Notes under the pieces: model-generated | Told to the model about the DNA's origin: nothing | The model's input: the letters and a program-made list of their open reading frames with translations, nothing else | Databases searched by the model: none | Program-made: the position numbers and the translations under genes | Shown: positions 1 through 8,214 of the stretch, in pieces | How positions within the stretch are numbered: position 1 is the first letter of the stretch | Layout of the letters: the number at the start of each line of letters is the position of its first letter | Assembly: GCA_964515905.1 (NCBI GenBank) | Contig: CAZEWK010000047.1 | Coordinates: forward strand, 54,454-118,453 | Length of the DNA stretch: 64,000 bases | Direction: 5' to 3' | Origin: GCA-2712985 sp964515905 | Lineage (GTDB): Bacteria > Pseudomonadota > Alphaproteobacteria > UBA7887

Positions 1-619
1 GATTGTCACCAATCGCAGTACCTATACCGATCATGATTGCGTCATATTCCGCACGCATTTGATGTGCTCGAAAACGCGCCTTAGACCCCGTGATCCATTG
101 GCTCTCCCCTTGGCCGGTCGCAATGCAACCATCTAAACTTGTAGCAACCTTTAAGGTGACTAGTGGACGCCCTGTTCCCATCCGTAAAAAAAAACCTTCG
201 TTCTGCTCCTTGGCCAAATCTGATAAAACACCTAGTTTTACTTCTATACCTGCCTCCCTCAACTTAGCCACCCCAGAACCTGAAACTCTAGGATCTAGAT
301 CTTCAGTAGCAATCACACATTTTGAGATCCCAGCAGATATGAGAGCATCGACACATGGTCTTGTTTCACCATGATGGGAACACGGTTCCAAAGTTACATA
401 AGCACAGGAGCCTTTTGCCTTCAAACCAGAGCGTTCCAGGGCCTGTGTTTCAGCGTGAGGCCGTCCCCCAGACTGAGTCCAACCCCGTCCAACAATGCTG
501 TTTCCCTGAACGATGACACAACCTACAGAAGGATTTGGCCAAACCCGCCCAAGACCACGACGGCCTAAGGCCAAAGCTATACTCATATAACGCTGGTCCA
601 AAGCTTCACTCTTGATCAC
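1..619 (-). CDS. ribD: Riboflavin biosynthesis protein RibD (partial, 3' end outside window)
   Basis: Bifunctional diaminohydroxyphosphoribosylaminopyrimidine deaminase / 5-amino-6-(5-phosphoribosylamino)uracil reductase, acting in the second and third steps of riboflavin synthesis from GTP. I translated the minus strand by hand. The deaminase domain has PNPSVGCVIV, then zinc ligands in PHAET (about residue 55) and EPCSHHG...PC (about 80 and 89). The reductase domain begins near VTLKVATSLDGCIATG and runs off the window edge after about 206 codons. The chosen GTG start lies inside the last codons of nrdR, so the genes overlap by about 14 bases. An internal ATG at 586 is possible but would remove the usual lead-in to the deaminase fold. 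Coupling to nrdR and glyA is common in alphaproteobacteria. Confidence 0.9.
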   Translation of the reverse strand, partial: MIKSEALDQRYMSIALALGRRGLGRVWPNPSVGCVIVQGNSIVGRGWTQSGGRPHAETQALERSGLKAKGSCAYVTLEPCSHHGETRPCVDALISAGISKCVIATEDLDPRVSGSGVAKLREAGIEVKLGVLSDLAKEQNEGFFLRMGTGRPLVTLKVATSLDGCIATGQGESQWITGSKARFRAHQMRAEYDAIMIGIGTAIGDN

Positions 620-1064
620 TATGGATTTCGTCGATGAAATCCTCAAAGTCCTTTGTTTCGCGAAAGTTTCTGTATACTGATGCAAAGCGGACATAGGCAA
701 TGGGATCTAACTGAGAAAGTCCATCCATTACCAACTCACCAATTGCCGTGCTGGTAACATCATTTTCTCCTAAAGTCTCCAGCCGCCGAACAATACCGTT
801 TACCATTCGTTCTATATCATCAGGATCCACGGGCCGTTTTCGCGTTGCTATATTGATTGAACGCATCAACTTATCGCGTTCAAATGGATTCCGGCTGTTA
901 TCTCTCTTGACTACGGTCAGCTCTCGAAGCTGCACACGCTCAAATGTCGTAAAGCGGGAACCACAACTCGAACAAAACCGTCTCCTCCGGATCGCCGCAT
1001 GATCCTGAGTCGGTCTAGAATCTTTAACCTGTGTATCGACAAAACTACAAAAAGGACAACGCAA
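606..1064 (-). CDS. nrdR: Transcriptional repressor NrdR
   Basis: Zinc-ribbon plus ATP-cone repressor of ribonucleotide reductase genes; it senses ATP/dATP and binds NrdR boxes. The 152-residue length is normal for the family. The N-terminal ribbon is visible as MRCPFC and, about 25 residues later, CSSCGSRFTTFERV, giving four cysteine ligands. The ATP-cone follows from about residue 49 (VVKRDNSRNPFERDKL). It sits 3 bases downstream of glyA and overlaps the start of ribD, so it is almost certainly cotranscribed with them. No ribonucleotide reductase gene is in the window, so its targets are elsewhere. Confidence 0.96.
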   Translation of the reverse strand: MRCPFCSFVDTQVKDSRPTQDHAAIRRRRFCSSCGSRFTTFERVQLRELTVVKRDNSRNPFERDKLMRSINIATRKRPVDPDDIERMVNGIVRRLETLGENDVTSTAIGELVMDGLSQLDPIAYVRFASVYRNFRETKDFEDFIDEIHSDQE

Positions 1065-1067
1065 AGT

Positions 1068-2405
1068 TCACCCCTCCTTTATAGCTCTTGGTGCATACAA
1101 ACCTCGATAAAGAGGGAAACTCTGGCATAAACTTAAAACTTCCGATTTAGCCTTTCGTTCGATTTTACTATTATTTTGCTCCCCGTTTTCGGCAAGACCG
1201 TCAATTACATCCCCAATAATCTCTCCTATTCGGCGAAACTCGGATACTCCGAAGCCTCTGCTTGTCCCTGCAGGACTTCCAAGTCTGATACCTGAAGTTA
1301 CAGAAGGTTTTTCCATGTCAAAGGGTATGGCGTTTTTGTTACATGTAATGCCTGCCCGTTCTAGGCTATTCTCAACTAGGTCACCCGTTAGATGCTTAGG
1401 CCTCAAATCAACTAGCAATAAATGTGTGTCCGTTCCACCTGTAATCAATTCCAGACCACGTTTCTGAAGTGTTGCACCAAGTGCTTGGGCATTTGCAACA
1501 ACGTCCGCAGCATATAGTTTAAACGATGGCTCCAAGGCTTCTGCAAATGCCACAGCTTTTGCAGCGATCACATGCATTAATGGACCTCCCTGGATGCCTG
1601 GGAAAACAGCCGAATTAATTTTCTTTGCCAGTTTCTCGTCATTGCATAATATCATCCCACCCCTTGGACCCCGCAAAGTTTTATGGGTGGTCGTAGTCAC
1701 CACATGCGCATGTGGAAACGGATCCGGGTGTACACCCCCGGCCACTAAACCCGCAAAATGCGCCATATCAACTAAAAATATGGCTCCAACAGAATCACAT
1801 ATTTCCCGAATTTTCCTGAAACTAATTACGCGAGGGTAGGCTGAGCCACCAGCAATAATAAGTTTCGGTCGATGTTCGAGCGCTAGAGCCTGCAGTTCGC
1901 TATAGGATATCTCGCCACTATTTCTTTGGACACCATATTGAACCGCATCAAACCACTTCCCAGATTGATTCGGTTTGGCACCATGGGTGAGATGCCCTCC
2001 CGCTGCAAGAGACATGCCGAGGACTGTATCACCGGGGCGCATGAACGCCATCATCACTGATTGATTGGCTTGGCTCCCTGAGTGAGGCTGTACATTGGCA
2101 AAGTCACAACGAAATAACTTTTTGGCCCGTTCGATAGCTAGACTCTCAACCAAGTCAACTTTGTCACAACCCCCATAATAGCGTCGTCCAGGATATCCTT
2201 CTGCGTACTTATTCGTTAAGACAGACCCTTGTGCACCTAGGACCGCTTCACTAACCACATTTTCCGAGGCAATAAGTTCGATCCCATCATTTAGCCTTTT
2301 AAATTCGCCGTAAATGGCATCATAAATTGCCTGATCTTGATCCGAGAGGCTCAAGACCGATGTTCTCAAACCATCGAAATTATTTTGGATAACTGCTGAG
2401 ACCAT
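1068..2405 (-). CDS. glyA: Serine hydroxymethyltransferase
   Basis: PLP enzyme converting serine and tetrahydrofolate to glycine and 5,10-methylene-THF, the main one-carbon entry point in the cytosol. The 445 residues match the family length. Landmarks are GIELIASENVVS, NKYAEGYPGRRYYGG, the HSGSQAN motif, and the PLP lysine in VVTTTTHKTLRGPRGG. The C-terminal portion carries GIRLGSPAGTSRGFG. It lies 5 bases after rpiB and 3 bases before nrdR, a compact rpiB-glyA-nrdR-ribD operon typical of Rhodospirillales-like genomes. Confidence 0.97.
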   Translation of the reverse strand: MVSAVIQNNFDGLRTSVLSLSDQDQAIYDAIYGEFKRLNDGIELIASENVVSEAVLGAQGSVLTNKYAEGYPGRRYYGGCDKVDLVESLAIERAKKLFRCDFANVQPHSGSQANQSVMMAFMRPGDTVLGMSLAAGGHLTHGAKPNQSGKWFDAVQYGVQRNSGEISYSELQALALEHRPKLIIAGGSAYPRVISFRKIREICDSVGAIFLVDMAHFAGLVAGGVHPDPFPHAHVVTTTTHKTLRGPRGGMILCNDEKLAKKINSAVFPGIQGGPLMHVIAAKAVAFAEALEPSFKLYAADVVANAQALGATLQKRGLELITGGTDTHLLLVDLRPKHLTGDLVENSLERAGITCNKNAIPFDMEKPSVTSGIRLGSPAGTSRGFGVSEFRRIGEIIGDVIDGLAENGEQNNSKIERKAKSEVLSLCQSFPLYRGLYAPRAIKEG

Positions 2406-2410
2406 ATACT

Positions 2411-2908
2411 TTATTGTCCTTCAGGATGTTGTAATCGTCTTGAATTACACTGTGTTGTTTCATCTAACTTAGCGACCCTTCTGGCGTGACGTTCTTTTCC
2501 TTCAAAGTCTGTACACAAAAACTCGTGGACAATAGCCTTTGCGACAGTCTGCTTAATTATACGGGCTCCCAACGCAAGAACATTTGCATCGTTGTGTTGA
2601 CGCCCCAAACGAGCGGTTTCAATATCGTGACACAAAGCCGCACGAATACCGGCATATCGATTAGCTGCGATGCTCACCCCTATTCCTGTTCCACACAATA
2701 TTACTCCGTATCGAGCCAACCCGGATAGTAGGTACAGTGCTAATTTGTCTCCAATATCTGGATAGTCGACAGAAACCTGGCTATCGGTCCCTAAGTCAAC
2801 GACCCTAAAGCCTTTATGCTCAATTTCTTTGCACAACAAAATTTTGAGCGCGAATCCCGCATGATCCGAAGCTATTGCTATTACCTCGTCCTGTCGCGCA
2901 CTATCCAT
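2411..2908 (-). CDS. rpiB: Ribose-5-phosphate isomerase B
   Basis: Interconverts ribose 5-phosphate and ribulose 5-phosphate in the pentose phosphate pathway. The Rossmann-like RpiB/LacAB fold is recognised by IAIASDHAGFALK, VDLGTDSQVSVDYPD, the catalytic-cysteine loop GVILCGTGIGVSIAANR and HNDANVLALGAR. The reading frame is open to a TTG at 2938, but ATG codons at 2914 and 2908 place the start directly before the conserved first strand, so 2908 is preferred. The C-terminus (about 165 residues in total) is somewhat longer than the usual 145-150, ending in a low-conservation tail. It is the first gene of the glyA operon. Confidence 0.93.
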   Translation of the reverse strand: MDSARQDEVIAIASDHAGFALKILLCKEIEHKGFRVVDLGTDSQVSVDYPDIGDKLALYLLSGLARYGVILCGTGIGVSIAANRYAGIRAALCHDIETARLGRQHNDANVLALGARIIKQTVAKAIVHEFLCTDFEGKERHARRVAKLDETTQCNSRRLQHPEGQ

Positions 2909-2938
2909 AACCATCAATACTTGGCTGAAACGATACAA

Positions 2939-3301
2939 CTATAACATCGAGTAGAAACACCGATCCACCCAATGTAACTTACCACTTAAATTACTACCAT
3001 ATATTGATAATCTGCAAGATGGCATAAATTACGATTTCTTCAGGGGACTAGGACATGAGGGCTTCCATAAATTACAACTACGATGGAAACAATTAATCCG
3101 CCATTATTCAAGTAAATAAAAAAATATTTCAAACAATCCATCAGTATTTGTAAGATAATTTAGGACTAAAAATGGAGAAATATAAATAATATTTAAAGTA
3201 TTTTATCTATCAACATTTGTAGATACGTGTGCTATCTCTATCAATATTGACAATTATTTATTGCCCTGTACAAGTTACTTTTCCATTCAATAATTTTAGA
3301 T
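2939..3301. promoter_or_regulatory. AT-rich intergenic region with candidate mucR promoter
   Basis: This stretch separates the divergent rpiB and mucR genes and has no convincing ORF. It is rich in A/T runs and TpA steps. A candidate sigma-70 promoter for mucR is TTGACA at 3247-3252 and TACAAG at 3269-3274 with a 16-base spacer. MucR proteins are known to bind AT-rich DNA with TpA steps and often autoregulate, so the region is a plausible self-binding target; that is inference. No DnaA-box cluster or terminator hairpin was seen. Confidence 0.4.
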
Positions 3302-3739
3302 ATGCAAATTATGGACGATAAACGCCAGGATACTGCTTCCTTGAATTCGATATTGGACATGACATCCCACATTGTGTCCGCTTATGTCAGCAACAACCCG
3401 GTTCCCACGGCAAATATCCCGGATCTGATTAAGTCTGTATACACAACACTTGCTAGGATAGAGAGACCAAGAGAAGCCGAAGGAACTGAGGCATTGCAGC
3501 CAGCGGTTCCAATTCGTCGTTCTATTACACCAGACTATATCGTTTGTTTGGAAGACGGCAAAAAATTAAAGATGCTTAAAAGGCATCTCCGAACGGCTTA
3601 CAATATGAGCCCTAAAGAGTACCGGGCGAAGTGGCGCCTGCCACCCGATTACCCCATGGTAGCGCCGAACTACGCCGCTCGTCGTTCTGAATTTGCAAAA
3701 AAAATTGGCCTTGGCTTAAAGAATCAAATCAAACTTTGA
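3302..3739 (+). CDS. mucR: MucR/Ros family transcriptional regulator
   Basis: H-NS-like global regulator of alphaproteobacteria (exopolysaccharide, motility and surface genes in known members). The 145-residue protein has an N-terminal oligomerisation region and a C-terminal Ros-type finger: CLEDGKKLKMLKRHL, then SPKEYRAKWRLP and the family tail YPMVAPNYAARRSEFAKKIGL. The first cysteine, an aspartate at the second ligand position and the first histidine are present. The position of the last zinc histidine reads RTAYNM, so that ligand is not obvious. Some family members are known to fold without zinc. A second ATG at 3311 is an equally possible start; no clear ribosome site decides between them. 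Confidence 0.9.
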   Translation: MQIMDDKRQDTASLNSILDMTSHIVSAYVSNNPVPTANIPDLIKSVYTTLARIERPREAEGTEALQPAVPIRRSITPDYIVCLEDGKKLKMLKRHLRTAYNMSPKEYRAKWRLPPDYPMVAPNYAARRSEFAKKIGLGLKNQIKL

Positions 3740-3758
3740 CCAAGCCGATTTAAAACAA

Positions 3759-4880
3759 CTACATATCCGTGTACTGATAATTACCGTTACTCCACTCATA
3801 AAACACATAGCCTGGAGCATTCACGTCACCTTTATTATCGAAACCTATACTGCCAAACACTGTGTCAAATTTTTCACTCCGGAGCTTTGAAACTAAAGCG
3901 TCGATTTCTATTCCCCCTGTCATTTCAACAACTTGCGCAAACACCTGAATCGCAGCATAAGTATACAAGGTATATCCTTCCGGCTTAAAGCCTTGCGCAA
4001 GAAAACGGTCAACGACTTCCTTAGCCTCCGGGTTTTTACTTGGATCGGGGCTGAACGAGAACAAAGTTCCCTCTCCTGCAGGCCCTGTAATGGACCAGAA
4101 CTCCTCAGTAACTAATGCATCACCAGAAATCAGGCGGGCGCTCAACCCTTGTTCTCTTGCTTGACGAACAATCAAACCTGCCTCCGTGTGATATCCCCCC
4201 AAGTAAATGATATCTATATTCTTGGATTTTAGTTTACTAACAAGAGCCGAATAGTCCTTTTCTCCCGCCGTATAAGCTTCATAAATTATTTCCTTTACTC
4301 CCTGAAGGTTCAGCTCTTTCATGGTCTCGTCAGCTAAACCCTTCCCGTAAGCTGTCTTATCGTGCAGTATAGCTATACGCGCCTTAGGGAAATTACGTGC
4401 CATAAAAGATCCTGCAACTTGGCCTTGCTGATCATCTCTTCCACAAGTCCGAAAAACATTATCAAAACCTTGCTCTGTCAGAGTTGGATTTGTGGAAGCA
4501 GGTGATATTTGAAGTATTCCCTCTTCGTAGTACACTTCAGAGGCTGGGATAGAAGTGCTTGAACAAAAATGACCTGCCATAAAGGCAATGCCCTTATTCG
4601 CCATTTGATTGGCAACTGCTACCGCCTGTTTCGCCTCACAGGCGTCATCACCAATTTCAAGGACCAGTTTTCGGCCTAGAACACCTCCTCTAGCATTGAT
4701 ATCCTCTACAGCCATTTCTGCACCACGCAATAGTTGCTCACCAAAAATGGCGTACTGACCTGTAATGGGTCCTGCAACAGCAATCATAATCTCATCAGAC
4801 GCCTCTGCATGAGTATGGTGACCGATAGCTAGAGCAGTAAATATAAGCGCCGAAAATAATGATTTATAGATTGTTCTCAT
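3759..4880 (-). CDS. livK: Branched-chain amino-acid ABC transporter, periplasmic binding protein
   Basis: Extracytoplasmic solute receptor of the Leu/Ile/Val-HAAT family (type I periplasmic binding fold). A Sec signal peptide is seen in the first ~27 residues, ending near HAEAS. The mature part starts with IMIAVAGPITGQYAIFGEQ and continues GAEMAVEDINARGGVLG and the two-cysteine loop GDDACEAKQAV, both hallmarks of LivJ/LivK. It is the last gene of the minus-strand liv operon, separated from the DUF6867 gene by about 150 bases, which is often seen for binding proteins made in excess. The true ligand could be another amino acid or a short amide; sequence alone does not tell. Confidence 0.92.
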   Translation of the reverse strand: MRTIYKSLFSALIFTALAIGHHTHAEASDEIMIAVAGPITGQYAIFGEQLLRGAEMAVEDINARGGVLGRKLVLEIGDDACEAKQAVAVANQMANKGIAFMAGHFCSSTSIPASEVYYEEGILQISPASTNPTLTEQGFDNVFRTCGRDDQQGQVAGSFMARNFPKARIAILHDKTAYGKGLADETMKELNLQGVKEIIYEAYTAGEKDYSALVSKLKSKNIDIIYLGGYHTEAGLIVRQAREQGLSARLISGDALVTEEFWSITGPAGEGTLFSFSPDPSKNPEAKEVVDRFLAQGFKPEGYTLYTYAAIQVFAQVVEMTGGIEIDALVSKLRSEKFDTVFGSIGFDNKGDVNAPGYVFYEWSNGNYQYTDM

Positions 4881-5029
4881 CCCTTAAATCCCCCTCTAAG
4901 CCTAGTTGGAGCAAGCACAAATAATGAAATCCACTGATTGATAAACACAGTTTACCTATCCTAAATATAAATTAACGCAGAAGAAAGTGGCTCTCATAAC
5001 GGTTATAATATAGTGTCAACGGTTATTCG

Positions 5030-5371
5030 TCACCGGGTTCGATATGTTAATAGGCTAGATCGTCTAAATAGCCATGGATATTGTTGAACCATGACAGAAA
5101 CGTACATCACCCTATAAGTGAAAATCCCAATAGTCATAATCGTCATTGTATGAACGAGATAGCCGACAATTGACGATAAGGCGCCATCGAATAAAGCGTA
5201 TACAAAAAAACGGTCTACCAGACCTAGTCCCAAACACGAGAAAATAACTTGCCACGGGGATCTCCAAGACAAGGCCAGGGCTCGCCCAGTGAGGACAGCA
5301 GCTCCACCCATTATAAGAACAGTAAAACACAAAAAAACAGTAATCGAAGTACCCAAACCTATAATCGCCAT
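5030..5371 (-). CDS. DUF6867 family membrane protein in liv operon
   Basis: A 113-residue integral membrane protein with about three hydrophobic segments (near residues 4-28, 40-60 and 68-92). The pattern GRALALSWR, YALFDGALSS, YLVHT and QQYPWLF matches, from memory, the alphaproteobacterial DUF6867 family that sits next to livF in many rhizobia. No biochemical role is known to me. The gene starts 5 bases after livF, so it is translated with the transporter. Its position suggests an accessory membrane component or an assembly factor for LivHM; that is inference. Confidence 0.8.
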   Translation of the reverse strand: MAIIGLGTSITVFLCFTVLIMGGAAVLTGRALALSWRSPWQVIFSCLGLGLVDRFFVYALFDGALSSIVGYLVHTMTIMTIGIFTYRVMYVSVMVQQYPWLFRRSSLLTYRTR

Positions 5372-5376
5372 AAAGG

Positions 5377-6087
5377 TTAATCTCCACCAGCTAAGTAAGC
5401 CGTTTGGACGGATGGGTTTTGAAGAAGCTCCGAACCAGTCCCCTCTAAAACTATCTCACCGTTAGAAAGAACATAACCCCGATCTGCTAACCGTAATGAC
5501 TGGTGCGCATTTTGTTCAACGAGTAAAATTGTGACCCCTCGATCCCTATTGATCTCAGCAATTACATCAAAAATTTGTTTTACAACTAACGGAGCCAAAC
5601 CAAGTGACGGTTCATCAAGTAACAACAGCTTAGGTCGACTCATTAAAGCCCTACCAAGAGCCAACATTTGTTGTTCTCCACCCGATAGTGTCCCACCACG
5701 CTGTTCCTGCCTTTCTTGCAAAATAGGGAATAATTCATAAACGAGCCCCAAATCTTTTTTGAAAAACGATGTTTCTGTAACTACTGCCCCCATCTGCAAG
5801 TTTTCTAAGACCGTCATTTTAGAAAAAATTCGTCTCCCTTCTGGCGCGTGACTAAGTCCTCGACGAATTATTTCGAAAGTGGGCAAAGTAGTGATATCGG
5901 CGTCTTCGAAAACTATCCGTCCAATGCTTGCTTGAGGATTGCCACAAACTGTCATCAAAGTTGTCGATTTTCCAGCACCATTAGCACCGACAATCGTTAC
6001 AATTTCACCTTTATCTACGTGCATGTCCAGGCCTCGCAATGCCTGGGTTCTGCCATAAAAACTACTAACGTTTTCTAATAAGAGCAT
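5377..6087 (-). CDS. livF: Branched-chain amino-acid ABC transporter ATPase LivF
   Basis: One of the two cytoplasmic ATPases energising LivHM. The 236-residue length is typical. Walker A is GANGAGKST at about residues 34-42, the signature is LSGGEQQML, and Walker B is LLLLDEPSLGLAP, followed by the switch histidine region LLVEQNAH. The motif SHAPEGRRIFSKMTVLENL is characteristic of LivF rather than LivG. It lies 8 bases downstream of livG and 5 bases upstream of the DUF6867 gene. Confidence 0.96.
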   Translation of the reverse strand: MLLLENVSSFYGRTQALRGLDMHVDKGEIVTIVGANGAGKSTTLMTVCGNPQASIGRIVFEDADITTLPTFEIIRRGLSHAPEGRRIFSKMTVLENLQMGAVVTETSFFKKDLGLVYELFPILQERQEQRGGTLSGGEQQMLALGRALMSRPKLLLLDEPSLGLAPLVVKQIFDVIAEINRDRGVTILLVEQNAHQSLRLADRGYVLSNGEIVLEGTGSELLQNPSVQTAYLAGGD

Positions 6088-6095
6088 TACATAGC

Positions 6096-6917
6096 CTATA
6101 ACGCAGTATTTGGCATGAAATCATCGTCCTCTCCAAGGTAGGCCCGAATTACTTTGGGGTCACTTCGAATATCAGACGGAATACCATCAGCAATTTTCCG
6201 ACCATAATCTAGAACTACTATGTGATCGGAAATTTCCATTACAACGCTCATGTCGTGTTCGATTAAAAGTATACCAATTCTTTCTTCATCCCGAATGTAA
6301 CGAAGAAGACTATTCAGATCGTTAGATTCACTACGATTAAGACCTGCCGCCGGTTCATCTAAACACAATAAGGCCGGCCGTGTGCACATAGCCCTGGCTA
6401 TCTCTAATCGTCGTTGATCGCCGTAAGGTAGTTCCCCTGCCGGTCTATCAGCGTCAGCCAACAACCCTATCCGTCCAAGCCACTCTTTTGCAAATGCCAA
6501 AGCAATTTGTTCAGCGTCCTTGTAGCGGGAAAGACCCAACAGTCCTGCAACTGAGAAACCCGACGCACGCATCAGGACATTATGTTGAGCCACGATTAAG
6601 TTTTCTAGAACCGACATGCCTGGAAATAATCGAATGTTCTGAAAGGTTCGCGCAATCCCTGAACGCGCGATCCGGAAACCGTCCATTCTTTCTAAATAAA
6701 TTAACTTTCTATCACTCGACAAGAATCGTAAACGACCAGTTGTTGGCTTATAAAATCCCGTCAAGCAGTTAAACACTGTTGTTTTCCCAGCTCCATTCGG
6801 GCCAATAATCGATGTGATATCTCCTTCGAATGCTGAAAAAGAAACATCATCAACGGCTTTTAGCCCGCCAAACTTCATAGTCAGATGCTCAATATTCAGC
6901 AGTTCATCAGCCATCAC
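6096..6917 (-). CDS. livG: Branched-chain amino-acid ABC transporter ATPase LivG
   Basis: Second ATPase of the liv importer. Walker A is GPNGAGKTT near residue 39; the LivG-type ABC signature is LPYGDQRRLEIARAM rather than the canonical LSGGQ; Walker B is LLCLDEPAAGLN; the H-loop is LLIEHDMSVVM. The segment RTFQNIRLFPGMSVLENL confirms the LivG subgroup. The ATG pair at 6917/6914 leaves the exact start open by one codon. It is 5 bases downstream of livM, within the same operon. Confidence 0.96.
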   Translation of the reverse strand: MMADELLNIEHLTMKFGGLKAVDDVSFSAFEGDITSIIGPNGAGKTTVFNCLTGFYKPTTGRLRFLSSDRKLIYLERMDGFRIARSGIARTFQNIRLFPGMSVLENLIVAQHNVLMRASGFSVAGLLGLSRYKDAEQIALAFAKEWLGRIGLLADADRPAGELPYGDQRRLEIARAMCTRPALLCLDEPAAGLNRSESNDLNSLLRYIRDEERIGILLIEHDMSVVMEISDHIVVLDYGRKIADGIPSDIRSDPKVIRAYLGEDDDFMPNTAL

Positions 6918-6922
6918 AAAGA

Positions 6923-8176
6923 TCAGATTCTTCTATTAGAATTTAACGTTATCGTGGGCTCTCTGTGTGACATTAATCCTTTCGGTCTCCAAACCATCAC
7001 CAAAACCATTGCCAAACCAAATACCAACATCCGATACTCAGAAAACTCTCTTAAAACTTCTGGTAACAAAATTATAGCGCATGCCGCCAGTAGAACACCA
7101 ATTTGGCTTCCCATCCCTCCCAGAACTACGATGGCTAGAATTATTGCCGATTCAATAAATGTGAAACTCTCTGGACTAATAAACCCATTTCGACTAGCGA
7201 AAAATGATCCAGCAAAGCCCCCAAACATGGCACCCAAGGCAAAGGCAGACAACTTTGTATTAACTGGATTGATGCCAAGAGATCGGCAGGCTATTTCGTC
7301 TTCACGTAATGCTTCCCAGGCTCTACCTATTGGCAACCTGCGAATTTTTAGTACGAATAGATTGGTTACTAAAGCAAGTGCCAGAATGACATAATATAAA
7401 AAAATAATTCTGTGATCTCCCGAAAACGGTATATCAAAGTATTCGTGAAAGCTATGATCCTCCCGAGCACGCCTTGTAAATTCGAGGCCAAATAGAGTGG
7501 GCCTCGGAATCCCCGCGATTCCATTAGGGCCACCGGAGAAGGCCACCCAATTTGTAAGAATTACCCTTATAATTTCGCCAAACCCTAGAGTAACTATCGC
7601 TAAATAGTCACCACGTAGTCGTAAAACAGGATATCCTAACAATATCCCAAACATTGCTGCCACCGCGCCAGCAATCGGCAAGCAGGACCAAAACGACCAA
7701 TCATAAACAGTACCCAAAAGAGCAAAACTATAAGCCCCAACAGCATAGAATGCTACATACCCAAGATCCAAGAGGCCCGCGAGACCAACAACAATGTTGA
7801 GGCCCCACCCTAGCATTACGTAAATCAATACCAATGTCGCCAAATCCACGATCCGCCGATCCACCTCTGGCATAAAAGGGAAACAAATAGCTATCCCTAT
7901 TACCAACACCCATAACCGACCCTGCCTCCGATTAAGCCTCTTCATCCAAAAGAAAGGTTTAGTTGGGCTACGAGGCCAAACTTGACCTCTCTCACGAATG
8001 ACTCCTAAGACCATTCTTCCAATAAATACGACAGCTACGGACACAAAGAGCAACTCTGGGCGAAAAACGAAATCTAGCGCATCTCCACCCGCTGTTGTCT
8101 TGAAACCGATGAGAGGCAGTGCAAGTACGAAGGCAACCAATGCAGCAAAAAAGGCTTCCTTAAGAAGTAAGCTCAA
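6923..8176 (-). CDS. livM: Branched-chain amino-acid ABC transporter permease LivM
   Basis: Inner-membrane permease (417 residues) with many hydrophobic spans. The N-terminal ~100 residues form an extra hydrophobic, basic-loop domain found in longer LivM proteins, and the conserved core starts near VYVMLGWGLNIVVGLAGLLDLG. The coupling region RLPIGRAWEALREDEIACRSLGIN and the segment AIVVLGGMGSQIG are LivM hallmarks. It pairs with LivH to form the channel and is 5 bases upstream of livG. The start at 8176 is the only one that keeps the first membrane span. Confidence 0.95.
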   Translation of the reverse strand: MSLLLKEAFFAALVAFVLALPLIGFKTTAGGDALDFVFRPELLFVSVAVVFIGRMVLGVIRERGQVWPRSPTKPFFWMKRLNRRQGRLWVLVIGIAICFPFMPEVDRRIVDLATLVLIYVMLGWGLNIVVGLAGLLDLGYVAFYAVGAYSFALLGTVYDWSFWSCLPIAGAVAAMFGILLGYPVLRLRGDYLAIVTLGFGEIIRVILTNWVAFSGGPNGIAGIPRPTLFGLEFTRRAREDHSFHEYFDIPFSGDHRIIFLYYVILALALVTNLFVLKIRRLPIGRAWEALREDEIACRSLGINPVNTKLSAFALGAMFGGFAGSFFASRNGFISPESFTFIESAIILAIVVLGGMGSQIGVLLAACAIILLPEVLREFSEYRMLVFGLAMVLVMVWRPKGLMSHREPTITLNSNRRI

Positions 8177-8214
8177 TTCAATTCTCCTTACTTCGCAGGG
8201 ATTGCGTTAACCGG

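Noticed and set aside
2939..3301. AT-rich gap as a replication origin
   Set aside because: No cluster of DnaA boxes was seen and no origin-linked genes flank it.
5112..5387. Alternative 91-codon frame overlapping the DUF6867 gene
   Set aside because: Out of frame with the recognised DUF6867 protein and rich in rare residues such as Cys and Phe runs.
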